Shown: piece after piece, positions 26,148 to 36,284 of the stretch
How the letters are laid out: every line of letters starts with the position of its first letter
How positions within the stretch are numbered: position 1 is the first letter of the stretch
From: Candidatus Latescibacterota bacterium
GTDB lineage: Bacteria; JAAXHH01
Assembly: GCA_022822725.1 (NCBI GenBank)
Contig: JAJEAN010000007.1
Location: 135,435-199,434, forward strand
DNA: 64,000 bases
Reading direction: 5' to 3'
Made by a program: the position numbers and the translations under genes
Notes under the pieces: model-generated
The model's database searches: none
Seen by the model: the letters and a program-made list of their open reading frames with translations, nothing else
What the model was told of the DNA's origin: nothing

Positions 26148-26834
26148 ATGAAAGCTGCCGTCATCCTGCTCAGCGGCGGAGTCGATTCGGCGACCACGCT
26201 CGCCATTGCCCGGCACGAAGGATACGCGTGCCACGCCATATCCTTCGACTACGGCCAGCGCCACCGGTTCGAGCTCGAAGCGGCCGCGCGCGTCGCCAGG
26301 TCCCTGGGGGTGGGACGCCACGTGACCATTCCCTTCGACCTGCGGGCCATCGGCGGATCGTCATTGACGGCCGACATCCCCGTGCCCAGGGACCAGGATC
26401 CCGGGTCCATGGGCGCGCAGATCCCGTCCACCTACGTCCCGGCCCGCAACACCATTTTCCTGTCCTTCGCGATGGGCTGGGCCGAAGTGCTCGGCGCATA
26501 CGACCTGTTCATCGGCGCCAACGCGATCGATTACAGCGGCTATCCCGATTGCCGGCCCGAATATATCGCGGCCTTCGAGCACCTGGCCAACCTGGCCACG
26601 CGCGCGGGGGTGACCGGCGAGGGCAAATTCAACATCCACGCGCCGCTCATCGAAATGTCCAAGGCCGATATCCTGCGTACCGGCGTCCGGCTCGGGGTGG
26701 ACTACGCCCTCACGACCAGTTGCTACGACCCGGCGGACGACGGGGCGGCCTGCGGCCGTTGCGACGCCTGTATCCTGCGGCGGAACGGGTTCGAAGAAGC
26801 CGGTATCGAGGATCCAACGCGATACGCTTCATGA
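26148..26834 (+). CDS. queC: 7-cyano-7-deazaguanine (preQ0) synthase
   Basis: A 228-residue QueC, which makes preQ0 from 7-carboxy-7-deazaguanine for queuosine tRNA modification. The ATP pyrophosphatase loop [13 protein letters not shown] is at residues 7-19. Zinc ligands are Cys192, Cys202, Cys205 and Cys208 near the C-terminus. [17 protein letters not shown] is a family hallmark. ATG 26148 has GGAAGGGA upstream. No preQ1 riboswitch was seen. Other queuosine genes are not in this window. The stop lies inside a palindrome shared with the convergent hrpA stop. Confidence 0.95.
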   Translation: MKAAVILLSGGVDSATTLAIARHEGYACHAISFDYGQRHRFELEAAARVARSLGVGRHVTIPFDLRAIGGSSLTADIPVPRDQDPGSMGAQIPSTYVPARNTIFLSFAMGWAEVLGAYDLFIGANAIDYSGYPDCRPEYIAAFEHLANLATRAGVTGEGKFNIHAPLIEMSKADILRTGVRLGVDYALTTSCYDPADDGAACGRCDACILRRNGFEEAGIEDPTRYAS

Positions 26835-29800
26835 AGCTTCCGGCTCGCGGGAGTCCGCGTCGATCCGAACCAACAGTTCCTCCAGTTTCTTCGGAGAAAC
26901 CTTCCTTGCGGTCCCAAGCTCCTGGGCATACACCGAAACGCGGAATTCCTCGAGCATCCATCTGAATTCATCCAGCAGGGCGGTATCTACGTCGTCCCGG
27001 GTTTTAAAAGACTTGAGCGCATCGTCGAAGGGCTTGACCCGCTCCGCCTTCTTCAGGTCCTTCGTACGGTCTTCCCGGGCCCGGTGGGAACGTATTTCCA
27101 ACGCCTTCAGGTACCGGGCCAGGTTAGGAAGTTCCACGGCGGGTGTTTTCCGCAGGAAATCGCGTGGAAACAAACGGTCCAGGTCGCCTTCCATGCCCGG
27201 GTAAGCGCCGGCCTTTCCGATACTTCCCCCGACAACTCGTTCCAGTGACTCCATCTGTTGGCGAAACCATCGGGGCAGCTTCTTCAGCAGCGCCCGGGCG
27301 GTCTCCACGTCTTCATCGAAGCGCACGGCCGTCAGCGGATAAAGAGGTTCACGGGTGAACAGGGCGGCCAGGAGGTGGTCGTAGGCCGCATCCTGCAGCG
27401 CATCGAACCCGCCGGCATGGCCCGCCAGGGCGGAGAGGTTCCGTAGAAACGCCAGGTCCCGGCGCAACCAGGCCATTTCATCGCCCATCCGGCGTTCGAG
27501 CAGGCGTACCAGTCCCTTGCGGCTTTCCCGCAGCGCTTCATGCCGGTCCCGGAACAGGCGCAGGTCAACCAGGTCGTCATCCGCCTGCAGTCCGGGGTAT
27601 GCGTACTGGGGCACGGTCCCCGACAGACCGATTTCAACCCTTTCGGGCAGGTCTCCGACCGACCAGTCCCGCAGATCGTACTTCTCCCAGCTTTCCGCCG
27701 CTTTCCGCCATCCTTCCGATTCGACGGCTGCCGAGCGGCCCGTGACTTCGGCGTGCAGGCGGTCCGGATCACGGGTGGAAAGGACGGTGCGCCCGTCCTT
27801 TGCGGTCACCAGGACGCGCATGTTCAGGTGATCGGGAACGGAATCGGGCGACCAGTCCGCCGGGTCGATTTCGATCCCGTACCGCCTGGCGATGTATACC
27901 GCGAGCGCGTCGGTCAGGGAGGAAGCGGATGGATCCAGTTCCTCCGCGATCGTCCGGGCCGTTTCCGGAATGGGCACGAGCAGCTTGCGTTTCCTGCCGG
28001 GCAGTCCGCGGAGCAGGGCTTCAATCTTCTCGCACAGCAGGCCGGGCACGAGCCATTCCAGTGTATCGGGATCCAGCAGATGGACCCGGTCGGCCGGCAG
28101 CGTAAGGGTGACCCCGTCCTCTTCCCGGCCCGGCCGGCAGGCATACAGCAGAGGCAGCAGATCGCCTTCCAGGTTGAAATGTTCAGGAAAGCCTTCCGGT
28201 CGGCCCTCTTCTTCCACGGTTCCCGTGAGGTCCCCGATTTCCATGTACAGGAAGGAAGGATCTTCCGCGACGGCGGTCTTCATCAACCGGTTGAGATCGT
28301 GGACCGAAGATACCCCGGTAATCCGTTCTTCGTAGAATCGGAAGGCGGCCTCGTCGAGATCGACACGGTAGGCGTTTCGGTGTTGCAGCATCCAGATCTC
28401 GGCATTCCGCCGTATCTCGCGGTTATGCTCCAGGAAGTCATGCCGGACTCGCAGGTTGTCGCCGACCAGGGCCTCGCGGATGAAGATACGCGTCGCGTCA
28501 TCGGGATCGATCTTCTTGTAGTCGATGGTCCGGCAGGCGACCATCAGGCCGTAGAGGTGCAGCGTTTCGGTGGCCGTCACCCGACCGGCGGATCGGTCCC
28601 ATCCCGGATCGGAACAGGTGGCGCGGCACAGATGGCGGCCCAGTTCGGCAGCCCACCCGGGTTGAATTCGGGCCGCCGTGCGCGCATAGAGCCGGTTGGT
28701 CTCGACCATCTCCGCGGCTACGATCCAGGGCGCGGCGCCTGTCCCGTTCCCGTTCCCGTTTCGTGGTCCGGCCGTATCATTCGTACCCTCCCGCCCGGCA
28801 TCCTCTCCCCCACGTCCGTCGGGTCTTTTCTCCGGGTGCTGGTCGACCGGTCTCCTTCGAAAGAGGCAGGAACCGGGGAAGACCATGGCGGCACGGTTCC
28901 GGGCCCCGGTATAGAGGTTGCCTTCCCGGTGTTCCGCCACCTGGCTGAGCAGTCCGCTAAGGATCGACCGGTGGATCGCGTCGTAGTGTGCCCCGCCCGT
29001 ACGACCCGCCCTTCCCCGGAATCCACCAGATTCACGGAGCGCACGGCGGAGTTGTACGTAGATATCGCGCCACTCCCGCATGCGGTTGTAGGACAGGTAG
29101 TGCTGCCGGCAGAACCGTCGCATGGCGGCCTGGGTCTGCAGGTGCTCGAAGGTACGGTGATAGGCCTCCCAGATATTGAGCAGGGTCAGGAAATCCGAGG
29201 ACCGGTCCCTGAATTTGCGGTGTTCGGCGTCCGCTTTTTCCTGCTGGTCGAGCGGCCTCACGCGCGGGTCCTGTATGCTGATGGCCGACGCGATCACGAG
29301 GACCTCCTGCAGGACGCCTTCCTGCCGGGCCTGCAGCAGCATGCGCGACACCGTGGGCGATACCGGCAGTCTCGCCATGTCCCTGCCCCGGCCGGTCAGC
29401 CGCCGTTCCCGGTCGATGGCCCCCAACTCGGCAAGCAACTGGAACCCGTCCCGGATCGCCTGGGGCGTGGGCGGGTCGAGAAAGGGGAAGGCATGGACGT
29501 CGCCCAGTTTCAGCGCCAGCATGCGCAGGATGACCTCGGCGAGATTGGCGCGCTGCAACTCCGGCGTGGTGAATTCCGGCCGGCCCGCCAGGTCGGCCTT
29601 GCTGTAGAGCCGAATGCAGACGCCTCCCGACACGCGACCGCACCGTCCGGCCCGTTGCAGGGCGCTGCTTCTCGCAATGGGTTCGATGGGCAGGCGCTGG
29701 GTGCGGGTGCGCACGGCGTAACGACTGATCCGCGCGAGACCGGTATCGACGACGTACTTGATCCGCGGTATGGTCAGGGAGGTCTCGGCGACGTTGGTGG

Positions 29801-30998
29801 CCACGACGATTCGCCGGTTGTTCCCCGGCCGGAAGACCCGCTGCTGGTCCGCATTGGTCAGCCGGCCGAAGAGCGGAAGCACGTCGGTGTGTCGGTAGGA
29901 ACGGCCGTCCAGCCTCCTGCGCGTCTCGTGGATGTCCTTCTCCGTGGGGAGAAACACCAGGATGTCGCCCCGGCCGGGTTCTTCCATGATCCTGTCGACC
30001 GCGTCCACTGCCCCGTCGACGTAGGTATATACTTCGGCTCCGCCCCGGGTATCCTCGAGGGGCAGATACCGAACCTCCACCGGGTATAGGCGTCCCGATA
30101 CTTCGACGACCGGCGCCTGGCCGAAGGCGTCCGAGAACGCGGCGGCGTCGATCGTTGCCGAAGTGACCACGATCTTGAGGTCCTTCCTGCGCCGGATCAG
30201 CAGCCGCAGGTATCCGAGCAGGAAGTCGATGTTCAGGCTGCGTTCGTGGGCCTCGTCAATGATGATCGTGTCGTATTCGAGTAAATCCGGATCGTGCTGT
30301 ATCTCGGCGAGCAGCATGCCGTCGGTCATCATCTTGATACGGGTCTCGTCCACGGTCTCGTCCGTGAACCGGATCTTGCAACCGACTTCCCGTCCCCAGG
30401 TCGCACCGAGCTCCTCGGCGATACGGCGCGAGACCGACAGGGCGGCGACGCGCCGGGGCTGCGTGCACGCAATGCGGCCGTATACGCCCCGGCCGGCTTC
30501 GAGGCAGATCCGGGGCAGCTGCGTCGTCTTGCCCGAACCGGTCTCCCCCGTCACGATGACCACCGGGTGGCCGCGCAAGTTTTCGAGGATTTCGTCTTTT
30601 CGGGTTGAAATGGGCAGTTGGCGGTCGATGTCGACGGAGTTGACGGACCGCAGGCGCGACTCCACGAGGCGGACCGACGCGGCCGCCTGATCCTTCAGCC
30701 TGCGTAGCCGTCCGTGGTCCCCGCCCCCGCCCCCGCCCCCGGTTCCGCTCCCGTTTCGCGCTCCGCCACTGCTCCCGGTTCCTGTGTGCGCCTTGCCACT
30801 GCTCCCGCTTCCGCTTCGCGCCTCGCCCTCGCCGCGTGCCCCGCTCCCGCCGCGCGCCTTGCCACTGCTCCCGCTCCCGCTGCGCGTCCCGCGCGCCTTT
30901 TTCAGCCCACGCTGGATTTCCCGCCGGTCCTTGAGCGTGCAGCGGGGGAGCAGGTCCCGGATCTCGGCCGCGAGCTTATGGTCCGTGGAGGCACCCAC
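26829..30998 (-). CDS. hrpA: ATP-dependent RNA helicase HrpA (DEAH box)
   Basis: A helicase of about 1389 residues. Motif [13 protein letters not shown] is at about residue 150, DEAH with [12 protein letters not shown] at about 248, and VTSAT at about 279. HrpA-type C-terminal regions (HA2, OB and the long DUF3418-like part) follow, for a length close to the E. coli protein (1300). HrpA resolves stalled ribosomes on mRNA. Between the short N-terminal helical piece and the helicase core (about residues 34-96) lies a linker made almost only of Gly, Ser, Ala, Arg and Lys, encoded by a C-rich repeat. The start GTG 30998 overlaps the stop of the nucleoside transporter. Confidence 0.93.
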   Translation of the reverse strand: MGASTDHKLAAEIRDLLPRCTLKDRREIQRGLKKARGTRSGSGSSGKARGGSGARGEGEARSGSGSSGKAHTGTGSSGGARNGSGTGGGGGGGDHGRLRRLKDQAAASVRLVESRLRSVNSVDIDRQLPISTRKDEILENLRGHPVVIVTGETGSGKTTQLPRICLEAGRGVYGRIACTQPRRVAALSVSRRIAEELGATWGREVGCKIRFTDETVDETRIKMMTDGMLLAEIQHDPDLLEYDTIIIDEAHERSLNIDFLLGYLRLLIRRRKDLKIVVTSATIDAAAFSDAFGQAPVVEVSGRLYPVEVRYLPLEDTRGGAEVYTYVDGAVDAVDRIMEEPGRGDILVFLPTEKDIHETRRRLDGRSYRHTDVLPLFGRLTNADQQRVFRPGNNRRIVVATNVAETSLTIPRIKYVVDTGLARISRYAVRTRTQRLPIEPIARSSALQRAGRCGRVSGGVCIRLYSKADLAGRPEFTTPELQRANLAEVILRMLALKLGDVHAFPFLDPPTPQAIRDGFQLLAELGAIDRERRLTGRGRDMARLPVSPTVSRMLLQARQEGVLQEVLVIASAISIQDPRVRPLDQQEKADAEHRKFRDRSSDFLTLLNIWEAYHRTFEHLQTQAAMRRFCRQHYLSYNRMREWRDIYVQLRRALRESGGFRGRAGRTGGAHYDAIHRSILSGLLSQVAEHREGNLYTGARNRAAMVFPGSCLFRRRPVDQHPEKRPDGRGGEDAGREGTNDTAGPRNGNGNGTGAAPWIVAAEMVETNRLYARTAARIQPGWAAELGRHLCRATCSDPGWDRSAGRVTATETLHLYGLMVACRTIDYKKIDPDDATRIFIREALVGDNLRVRHDFLEHNREIRRNAEIWMLQHRNAYRVDLDEAAFRFYEERITGVSSVHDLNRLMKTAVAEDPSFLYMEIGDLTGTVEEEGRPEGFPEHFNLEGDLLPLLYACRPGREEDGVTLTLPADRVHLLDPDTLEWLVPGLLCEKIEALLRGLPGRKRKLLVPIPETARTIAEELDPSASSLTDALAVYIARRYGIEIDPADWSPDSVPDHLNMRVLVTAKDGRTVLSTRDPDRLHAEVTGRSAAVESEGWRKAAESWEKYDLRDWSVGDLPERVEIGLSGTVPQYAYPGLQADDDLVDLRLFRDRHEALRESRKGLVRLLERRMGDEMAWLRRDLAFLRNLSALAGHAGGFDALQDAAYDHLLAALFTREPLYPLTAVRFDEDVETARALLKKLPRWFRQQMESLERVVGGSIGKAGAYPGMEGDLDRLFPRDFLRKTPAVELPNLARYLKALEIRSHRAREDRTKDLKKAERVKPFDDALKSFKTRDDVDTALLDEFRWMLEEFRVSVYAQELGTARKVSPKKLEELLVRIDADSREPEAS
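30717..30896 (-). repeat. C-rich degenerate repeat encoding a Gly/Ser linker in hrpA
   Basis: Forward-strand units such as CCACTGCTCCCG and CGCGCC recur over about 180 bases. On the reverse strand they give [10 protein letters not shown]-like units without a stop. Confidence 0.75.
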
Positions 30999-32197
30999 TA
31001 CATCAGGAGGCCCGCCACGGTGGCGGTCATGTTGGCGGCCAGGGCGCCGCCGATCATGGACCGGATACCGAACCGGGCGATGTCCTTGCGCCGTTCCGGC
31101 ACCAGTCCTCCGATCCCCCCGATCATGATCGCGATGGTACCGAAGTTGGCGAAGCTGCACAGCGCGTACGTGGCGATGGCGAACGACCGTTCCGACAGTT
31201 GCGCCTGCATGGCGCTGAGGTCCTGGTAGGCCAGGAATTCATTCAATATGGTCTTCTTGCCGATCAACATGCCCACGGCCTGGGCGTCTTCCCACGCCAC
31301 GCCCATGAATAGGGCCAGCGGCGCACAAAGCCATCCGAGCATCCTTTCAATAGACAGGGGTTCGCCGTCCACGTAGGGGGCAAGCCCCACCGCCCAGTTG
31401 AACAGGCTGACGAAGGCGATGGCTATGATGAGCATGGCCGCCACGTTCAACGCCAGTCTCAACCCGTCCGACGCGCCGCTGCAGGCCGCGTCGATGAAGT
31501 TGACCCCCGGTTTCGGAACGTCTACGGTCACGACGCCCATGGTGCGGGAGGTTTCGGTCTCGGGGGTCATGATCTTGGCGACGACCAGCGCCGCGGGCGC
31601 CGACATGAGCGAGGCGGCCAGGAGATGGCCGGCGTCGGCACCCAGGGCGACATAGGCGGCCAGCACGGACCCCGCCACGGTCGCCATACCGGAAGTCATA
31701 ACGGCCATGATCTCGGACCGGGTCATGGTCTTCAGGTAGGGCAGGATGACGAGGGGCGCGGTGGAAGCCCCGAGATAGACGTTCGCCGCCGCGGCCATGG
31801 ATTCCGACCCCGAGGCGCCCATGACGCGCACCATGACGCGGGCCATCTGCCGGACGATCCACTGGATGAAGCCCAGGTAGAAGAGGATCGAAGTAATGGA
31901 GGATACGAAGATAATCATCGGGAGCACGGAAAAACCGAAAAGCGCGGTTTCCACCAGGTCGCCGAAGACGAAACGCGCGCCTTCGTTGGAGAAGGCGATC
32001 ACCTTGTTGACGGCCAGCCGTGCCAGGTCGAACACCATCTGGCCCGGCGCCGTGTGCAGCAGCAGCACAGCCAGCAGACCCTGCAGGACCAGTCCGCTGC
32101 CGATGAGCCGCCAGTTCAGCCGACTGCGATTCTCCGACAGCAGCCAGGCGATGGCCAGGAGAACGACAAGGCCGAAGAGACCGAAGACACGTTCCAT
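30998..32197 (-). CDS. Concentrative nucleoside transporter (NupC/CNT family)
   Basis: A 399-residue inner-membrane transporter that takes up nucleosides with a cation. CNT signatures are visible: FGFSVLPMIIFVSSITSILFY, GASGSESMAAAANVYLG with the substrate-binding region, and SFANFGTIAIMIGGIGGLVP near the end. About nine or ten helices are predicted, the normal length for bacterial CNTs. ATG 32197 starts eight bases after the glycosyltransferase stop, and the stop overlaps the hrpA start. The nucleoside specificity is not evident. Confidence 0.92.
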   Translation of the reverse strand: MERVFGLFGLVVLLAIAWLLSENRSRLNWRLIGSGLVLQGLLAVLLLHTAPGQMVFDLARLAVNKVIAFSNEGARFVFGDLVETALFGFSVLPMIIFVSSITSILFYLGFIQWIVRQMARVMVRVMGASGSESMAAAANVYLGASTAPLVILPYLKTMTRSEIMAVMTSGMATVAGSVLAAYVALGADAGHLLAASLMSAPAALVVAKIMTPETETSRTMGVVTVDVPKPGVNFIDAACSGASDGLRLALNVAAMLIIAIAFVSLFNWAVGLAPYVDGEPLSIERMLGWLCAPLALFMGVAWEDAQAVGMLIGKKTILNEFLAYQDLSAMQAQLSERSFAIATYALCSFANFGTIAIMIGGIGGLVPERRKDIARFGIRSMIGGALAANMTATVAGLLM

Positions 32198-32204
32198 GGA
32201 CGGG

Positions 32205-33704
32205 CTATCCTTGGCTGGCGGTTCCCGGCCAAAGGGAGGCCAGGCCGACGTACAGGTAACCGGCAAAGAACAGGCAAAGGAAGGGAATGGAAGCGTAAAT
32301 GCCGTTGATGGCCGTGTAGTAGATCAGCAGGCCGAAGTGCAGGGCGAACAGCAGTTCCAGTGCAGGAAGCCAGTTCCGTGTCCCCCTGTAGCGAAGATTG
32401 CGCCATGAGGCCGCCCGTTTCGCCTGGTCCGCCTGGTCCGCCCTACCGAGGATGCCGTATTTGGGTGTCCGCTGGAAACCCGACCTGAGGTTCAGCAGCG
32501 CCTCCAGGACAGCCCGCGTGTTGTTGAGGCAGATACCGATGCCGATGGACATGAGGACGGGAAGGTAAAAGGGCGACCACATCCACCGGGGGCGGTTTAT
32601 TTCATACTGGGCGAACAGGTAGAAAAGCGATACGGAAACCGTGGCCGCGCAGAGGAAAGGCAGGTCGATCCAGAAGGAATTGATCCATCCCGCCTGCACC
32701 CGGATTACGATGGACGGGAAGATCAGTACCGACAGCAGCAGCATGAGCAGGTAGGCCATGTTGTTCGTGAGGTGATAGGTGGCTTCCAGCTTGAATCGGA
32801 AGGGCAGCGTGCTGCGCCAGACCGGGAGCAGCATTTTCTTCGCGGTCTGTATGGACCCTTTTGACCACCGGTGCTGCTGGGTCTTGAAGGCGTTCATTTC
32901 CACGGGGAGTTCGGATGGCGTGGAGACTTCCTCCAGGAATACAAAGCGCTGGCCCCGGAGTTGCGCCCGGTAGCTCAGGTCGAGGTCCTCGGTCAGCGTG
33001 TCGTGCTGCCAGCCGCCGGCCGCATCGATGCACTCCCGGCGCCAGATCCCCGCTGTGCCGTTGAAGTTGAAAAACCGTCCAGACCGGTTCCGTGCGCCGT
33101 GTTCCATGACGAAGTGGCCGTCCAGCATGATCGCCTGGACGCGGGTCAGGATCGAATACCCCCGGTTGAGATAAGACCACCGGGTCTGTACCAGTCCCAC
33201 CTGCTCGTCATCGAACCGGTGCATGGTTTTCCTGAGGAAGTCCGGCGGCGGGATGAAATCGGCGTCGAAAATCGCGATGAATGCACCGCGCGCCACCTCC
33301 AGCCCTTCCTGTAACGCGCCCGCCTTGTATCCGGTGCGTTCCTTCCGGTGAAGGTAGTGGATATCGATGCCGGCCGCCCGGTGACGTTCGACGCAGCGGG
33401 CCGCGAGTCCACGGGTCTCGTCGGTGGAATCGTCCAGTACCTGTATCTCCAGCCGGTCGCGGGGATAGTCGATGCGGCAGACGGCGTCGATAAGCCTTTC
33501 GACCACGTACTGTTCGTTGTAGAGGGGCAACTGCACGGTGACCACGGGGGGCGGATCGCCCAGGGCTTCCGGCTTTACACGCCTTGCCCGGTCCTTATAT
33601 TTGTAATACAGATACACCATCAGGTACCGGTGCACACCGTAGACGGCGAGCAGGAACAGGACGAGGAAGTAGAGAAGTATGAAGATCAGCGAGAGATAGC
33701 TCAT
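32205..33704 (-). CDS. Family 2 processive-type glycosyltransferase (cellulose synthase-like)
   Basis: A 499-residue membrane glycosyltransferase. An N-terminal helix (SLIFILLYFLVLFLLAVYGV) precedes a GT-A domain with PLYNEQYVVERLIDAV, the first Asp in LDDSTDET, DAD in IFDADFIPP, TEDLDLSYR and the QQHRW motif of processive enzymes. Four helices follow. Similar proteins make beta-linked glucan, mannan or glycolipid heads. It is divergent from a second glycosyltransferase, with two bases between the start codons. Whether it is processive cannot be said from sequence alone. Confidence 0.88.
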   Translation of the reverse strand: MSYLSLIFILLYFLVLFLLAVYGVHRYLMVYLYYKYKDRARRVKPEALGDPPPVVTVQLPLYNEQYVVERLIDAVCRIDYPRDRLEIQVLDDSTDETRGLAARCVERHRAAGIDIHYLHRKERTGYKAGALQEGLEVARGAFIAIFDADFIPPPDFLRKTMHRFDDEQVGLVQTRWSYLNRGYSILTRVQAIMLDGHFVMEHGARNRSGRFFNFNGTAGIWRRECIDAAGGWQHDTLTEDLDLSYRAQLRGQRFVFLEEVSTPSELPVEMNAFKTQQHRWSKGSIQTAKKMLLPVWRSTLPFRFKLEATYHLTNNMAYLLMLLLSVLIFPSIVIRVQAGWINSFWIDLPFLCAATVSVSLFYLFAQYEINRPRWMWSPFYLPVLMSIGIGICLNNTRAVLEALLNLRSGFQRTPKYGILGRADQADQAKRAASWRNLRYRGTRNWLPALELLFALHFGLLIYYTAINGIYASIPFLCLFFAGYLYVGLASLWPGTASQG

Positions 33705-33706
33705 AC

Positions 33707-35113
33707 ATGTCCGTTTCTGCTTACAGATTCCCGGCCGGATTGCCTGGACGGTCCGCCCTGATCATCATTTCCGGTCTCCTGCTTGTGGCCGCCTGTGCCG
33801 GCATAGCGGCCATCGGAGACCTTCGGAAGGGGCTGATCGGGCCAGGCGGACCATTCGACCCCGTCGCGTTCCTGCCTGGTTTCCTGTCCTCGCGGGTGGC
33901 CCTGCCGGACGCCCTGCTGCTGTTCTGGTTACCCTTCGCCGCGGCATTCATCGTCTATACGGCCGCCGTCGTCCACCAGGTCCGGTCCGGTGCGTCGTCG
34001 GGCCGGAGTACGCTCTGGTTCATCCTGGCCGCGGCAATCATTTGCCGCGTCATCCTGCAGTTCAGTCCCCCCACCCTGTCCGACGACATCTACCGGTACC
34101 TCTGGGACGCCAGGATGCAGTTCGAGGGCGTAAACCCCTACGTGTACGCCCCGGAAAGCGACGAAATCGCCCACCTGCGCGACGAATACCATGGGGGGAT
34201 AAACAACAAGGACGTCCCCACCGTCTATCCGCCCCTGATGCAGGCGGCATTCATGGCCGCGGCGTATCTTTGGTACAGTCCCGCTTCGATGAAACTGTTC
34301 TTCACCCTGTGCGACGTGGGCGTGATCGTCCTCACGATCGTGATGCTCGGACGCCGGAACCTTCCGCGGGAGCGCGTGCTCATCTACGCCTGGAATCCCC
34401 TCGTCCTGGTCGAAATCGCGGGTAGCGGCCACAACGACTCGCTACCGGTCGTCCTCATGCTCGCCGCGTTGCTGGCCGTGGACGGCCTCAGTCCGGTCCG
34501 CGCCGTCGCCTGGCTTGCCCTTTCCATGCTCGCCAAATGGTACACCGCCATGCTTGTCCCGTCATTCTACCGGAAAATACGCGGCTTCAGGCCTTTCTGG
34601 GTGTTTCCGGTCCTGCTGTTCGCCGGCTACCTGCCCTATCTCGGCGCCGGGACGGACCTGTTCAGCGGACTCCTGGTCTACGGCGACAAATGGCGGTTCA
34701 ACGACAGTCTCTTCTCGATTTTCTTCTACCTGACGGATTCGCTGAACGCGTCCAAGATTATCGCGGCTGTGCTTTTCGCCGCCCTGGTCGCGTACTGCGC
34801 GGCCAGGATAACGGATCCCTTCCGTTCGGCCTTCGTGCTACTCGGCGGCTATCTCGTGCTTACGCCCACGGTGCAGCCCTGGTACCTGGTCTGGATCATC
34901 CCCTTCCTCTGCCTGTACCCCAACCCGGCGTGGATCCTGCTATCCGGCCTTGCCGCCCTTTCCTACCATGTCGTAATCGGGTTCGTCCTCACCGGGACCT
35001 GGGAAGAGGAATCCTGGGTCCGCTATGTGCAGTACGTCCCCTTCTACGTCCTGTTGATCGCGCGGTTCCTGAGGGACGGATCGTGGCGCAACGCGCTCAA
35101 GCCGGCTGCCTGA
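33707..35113 (+). CDS. Polytopic GT-C-type glycosyltransferase (mannosyltransferase-like)
   Basis: A 468-residue integral membrane protein with about eleven helices. The first large loop contains PPTLSDDIYRYLWDARMQFEG, the acidic motif typical of polyprenyl-phosphate-sugar-dependent transferases, followed by VNPYVYAPESDE. A HNDSLPV segment and TPTVQPWYLVWIIPFL near the C-terminus also recall GT87/alpha-mannosyltransferase relatives. It would add a sugar on the outer face of the membrane. The start lies two bases from the divergent gene's start; a later TTG at 33740, before the first helix, is an alternative. Confidence 0.78.
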   Translation: MSVSAYRFPAGLPGRSALIIISGLLLVAACAGIAAIGDLRKGLIGPGGPFDPVAFLPGFLSSRVALPDALLLFWLPFAAAFIVYTAAVVHQVRSGASSGRSTLWFILAAAIICRVILQFSPPTLSDDIYRYLWDARMQFEGVNPYVYAPESDEIAHLRDEYHGGINNKDVPTVYPPLMQAAFMAAAYLWYSPASMKLFFTLCDVGVIVLTIVMLGRRNLPRERVLIYAWNPLVLVEIAGSGHNDSLPVVLMLAALLAVDGLSPVRAVAWLALSMLAKWYTAMLVPSFYRKIRGFRPFWVFPVLLFAGYLPYLGAGTDLFSGLLVYGDKWRFNDSLFSIFFYLTDSLNASKIIAAVLFAALVAYCAARITDPFRSAFVLLGGYLVLTPTVQPWYLVWIIPFLCLYPNPAWILLSGLAALSYHVVIGFVLTGTWEEESWVRYVQYVPFYVLLIARFLRDGSWRNALKPAA

Positions 35114-35244
35114 AGCACACGGGATTTCACCGGAGAACCGGAGGCGGTGCAACCATGCCGCCGCACCGGCGTAAAGTAACCGGCGCATGCGCCGGATGCA
35201 AGCGCTAAGGCGCTGCCCGGCGTGGCGGCGACAGCCGAATTCGA

Positions 35245-35273
35245 TTGACGAAATCCCGTCTCGATTGTACAAT
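35245..35273 (+). promoter_or_regulatory. Promoter for the SDR gene
   Basis: TTGACG (35245-35250) and TACAAT (35268-35273) are spaced 17 bases apart in the 303-base gap after the GT-C gene. A long leader of about 135 bases, mostly repeats, separates it from the SDR start. Confidence 0.65.
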
Positions 35274-35323
35274 CCTCGGCCGTGCTCAGCCTGTAAACGG
35301 CGTGGTTTACGAGACCAGGCCAT

Positions 35324-35411
35324 TCCAGGCCAGATCAAGCTGACCCAAGCTAATCCAAGCCAGACTTATCCACACCAGGCCAGATCAAGCCAGACCAAGA
35401 CAGACTGGAGA
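35324..35411. repeat. Degenerate CCAGGCCAGATCAAG repeat in the SDR leader
   Basis: Many near copies of CCARGCCAGA / CCAAGC follow one another up to the start region of the SDR gene. Periods vary around 10 to 15 bases. Confidence 0.75.
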
Positions 35412-35416
35412 ATTCA

Positions 35417-36184
35417 ATGCCCGATACATCCCTGTTTTCCCTGGAAGGTAAAACCATGATCGTCACCGGTGCGAGCAAGGGCATCGGCAAGGCTGTCGCG
35501 CTCGGGGCCGCCCGCGCGGGCGCCGACCTGGCGATCGGAAGCCGCACCCGGGCCGATCTGGAGCTGGTGGCTTCGGAGATCCGGTCGATGGGCCGCAACT
35601 GTGCCGTCCATACGGTGGACGTGGGCCAGGTGGACTCGATCCGTGCATTCGTGGACCAGGTGCTTGCGGACGCGGGAGACATCGACATCCTGGTCAACAA
35701 TGCCGGATGCAACCGGATCATGCCGGTGCTCGAAGTCACCGAGGAAGTGTACGACGAGATCATCGACGTTAACCTCAAAAGCGTCTTCTTCCTCAGCCAG
35801 GCCCTTGCCGCGCACATGATCGAACGGGGCAGCGGTGGGCGCATCATCAACGTATCCTCCCAGGTGGGCGTCGTCGGCGGTCCGCTGCGGGCGGCTTACA
35901 CGGCGGCCAAGGGCGGCGTGTGCACGCTGACCAAGTCCATGGCTGCCGAATGGGCGGAGCACGGCATCACCGTGAACGCCGTGGCACCGACCATGACGCG
36001 AACCCCCATGGTGGAGAAGGCGATGGAGAACCCGGGGTTCCGGGCCAATATCAAGAAGATCCTGCTGGGCCGGCTGGCCGAACCGGAAGAGATCGCCAGT
36101 TCGATCATCTACCTCGCGTCCGACGCGAGCGCCATGGTAACCGGCCATACCATGGTCGTGGACGGCGGTTACACGGCGGTCTGA
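35417..36184 (+). CDS. Short-chain dehydrogenase/reductase (SDR)
   Basis: A 255-residue classical SDR. The cofactor loop TGASKGIGKAVALG (about residues 17-30), NNAGCNRIM, a catalytic Ser in NVSSQVG, and Tyr-x-x-x-Lys in YTAAKGG (about 155) are all present. The Arg in GSRTR after strand two suggests NADP(H). The C-terminal VVDGGYTAV is normal. It resembles gluconate 5-dehydrogenase/FabG-like enzymes, but the substrate is not determined. It stands alone, with its own promoter. Confidence 0.9.
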   Translation: MPDTSLFSLEGKTMIVTGASKGIGKAVALGAARAGADLAIGSRTRADLELVASEIRSMGRNCAVHTVDVGQVDSIRAFVDQVLADAGDIDILVNNAGCNRIMPVLEVTEEVYDEIIDVNLKSVFFLSQALAAHMIERGSGGRIINVSSQVGVVGGPLRAAYTAAKGGVCTLTKSMAAEWAEHGITVNAVAPTMTRTPMVEKAMENPGFRANIKKILLGRLAEPEEIASSIIYLASDASAMVTGHTMVVDGGYTAV

Positions 36185-36284
36185 CGCCAGGTGGCGTCAC
36201 GTTCCACGGGTGGTATTCAGTTCGGTGGGTGGTATTCGGTCCGGCACGCTGACGGCACGGCCTGATCGTCCCCGGTATGCCCTT

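Noticed and set aside
27540-30089. Open frame of about 850 codons on the forward strand
   Set aside because: It is antisense to hrpA and shows no protein-like features.
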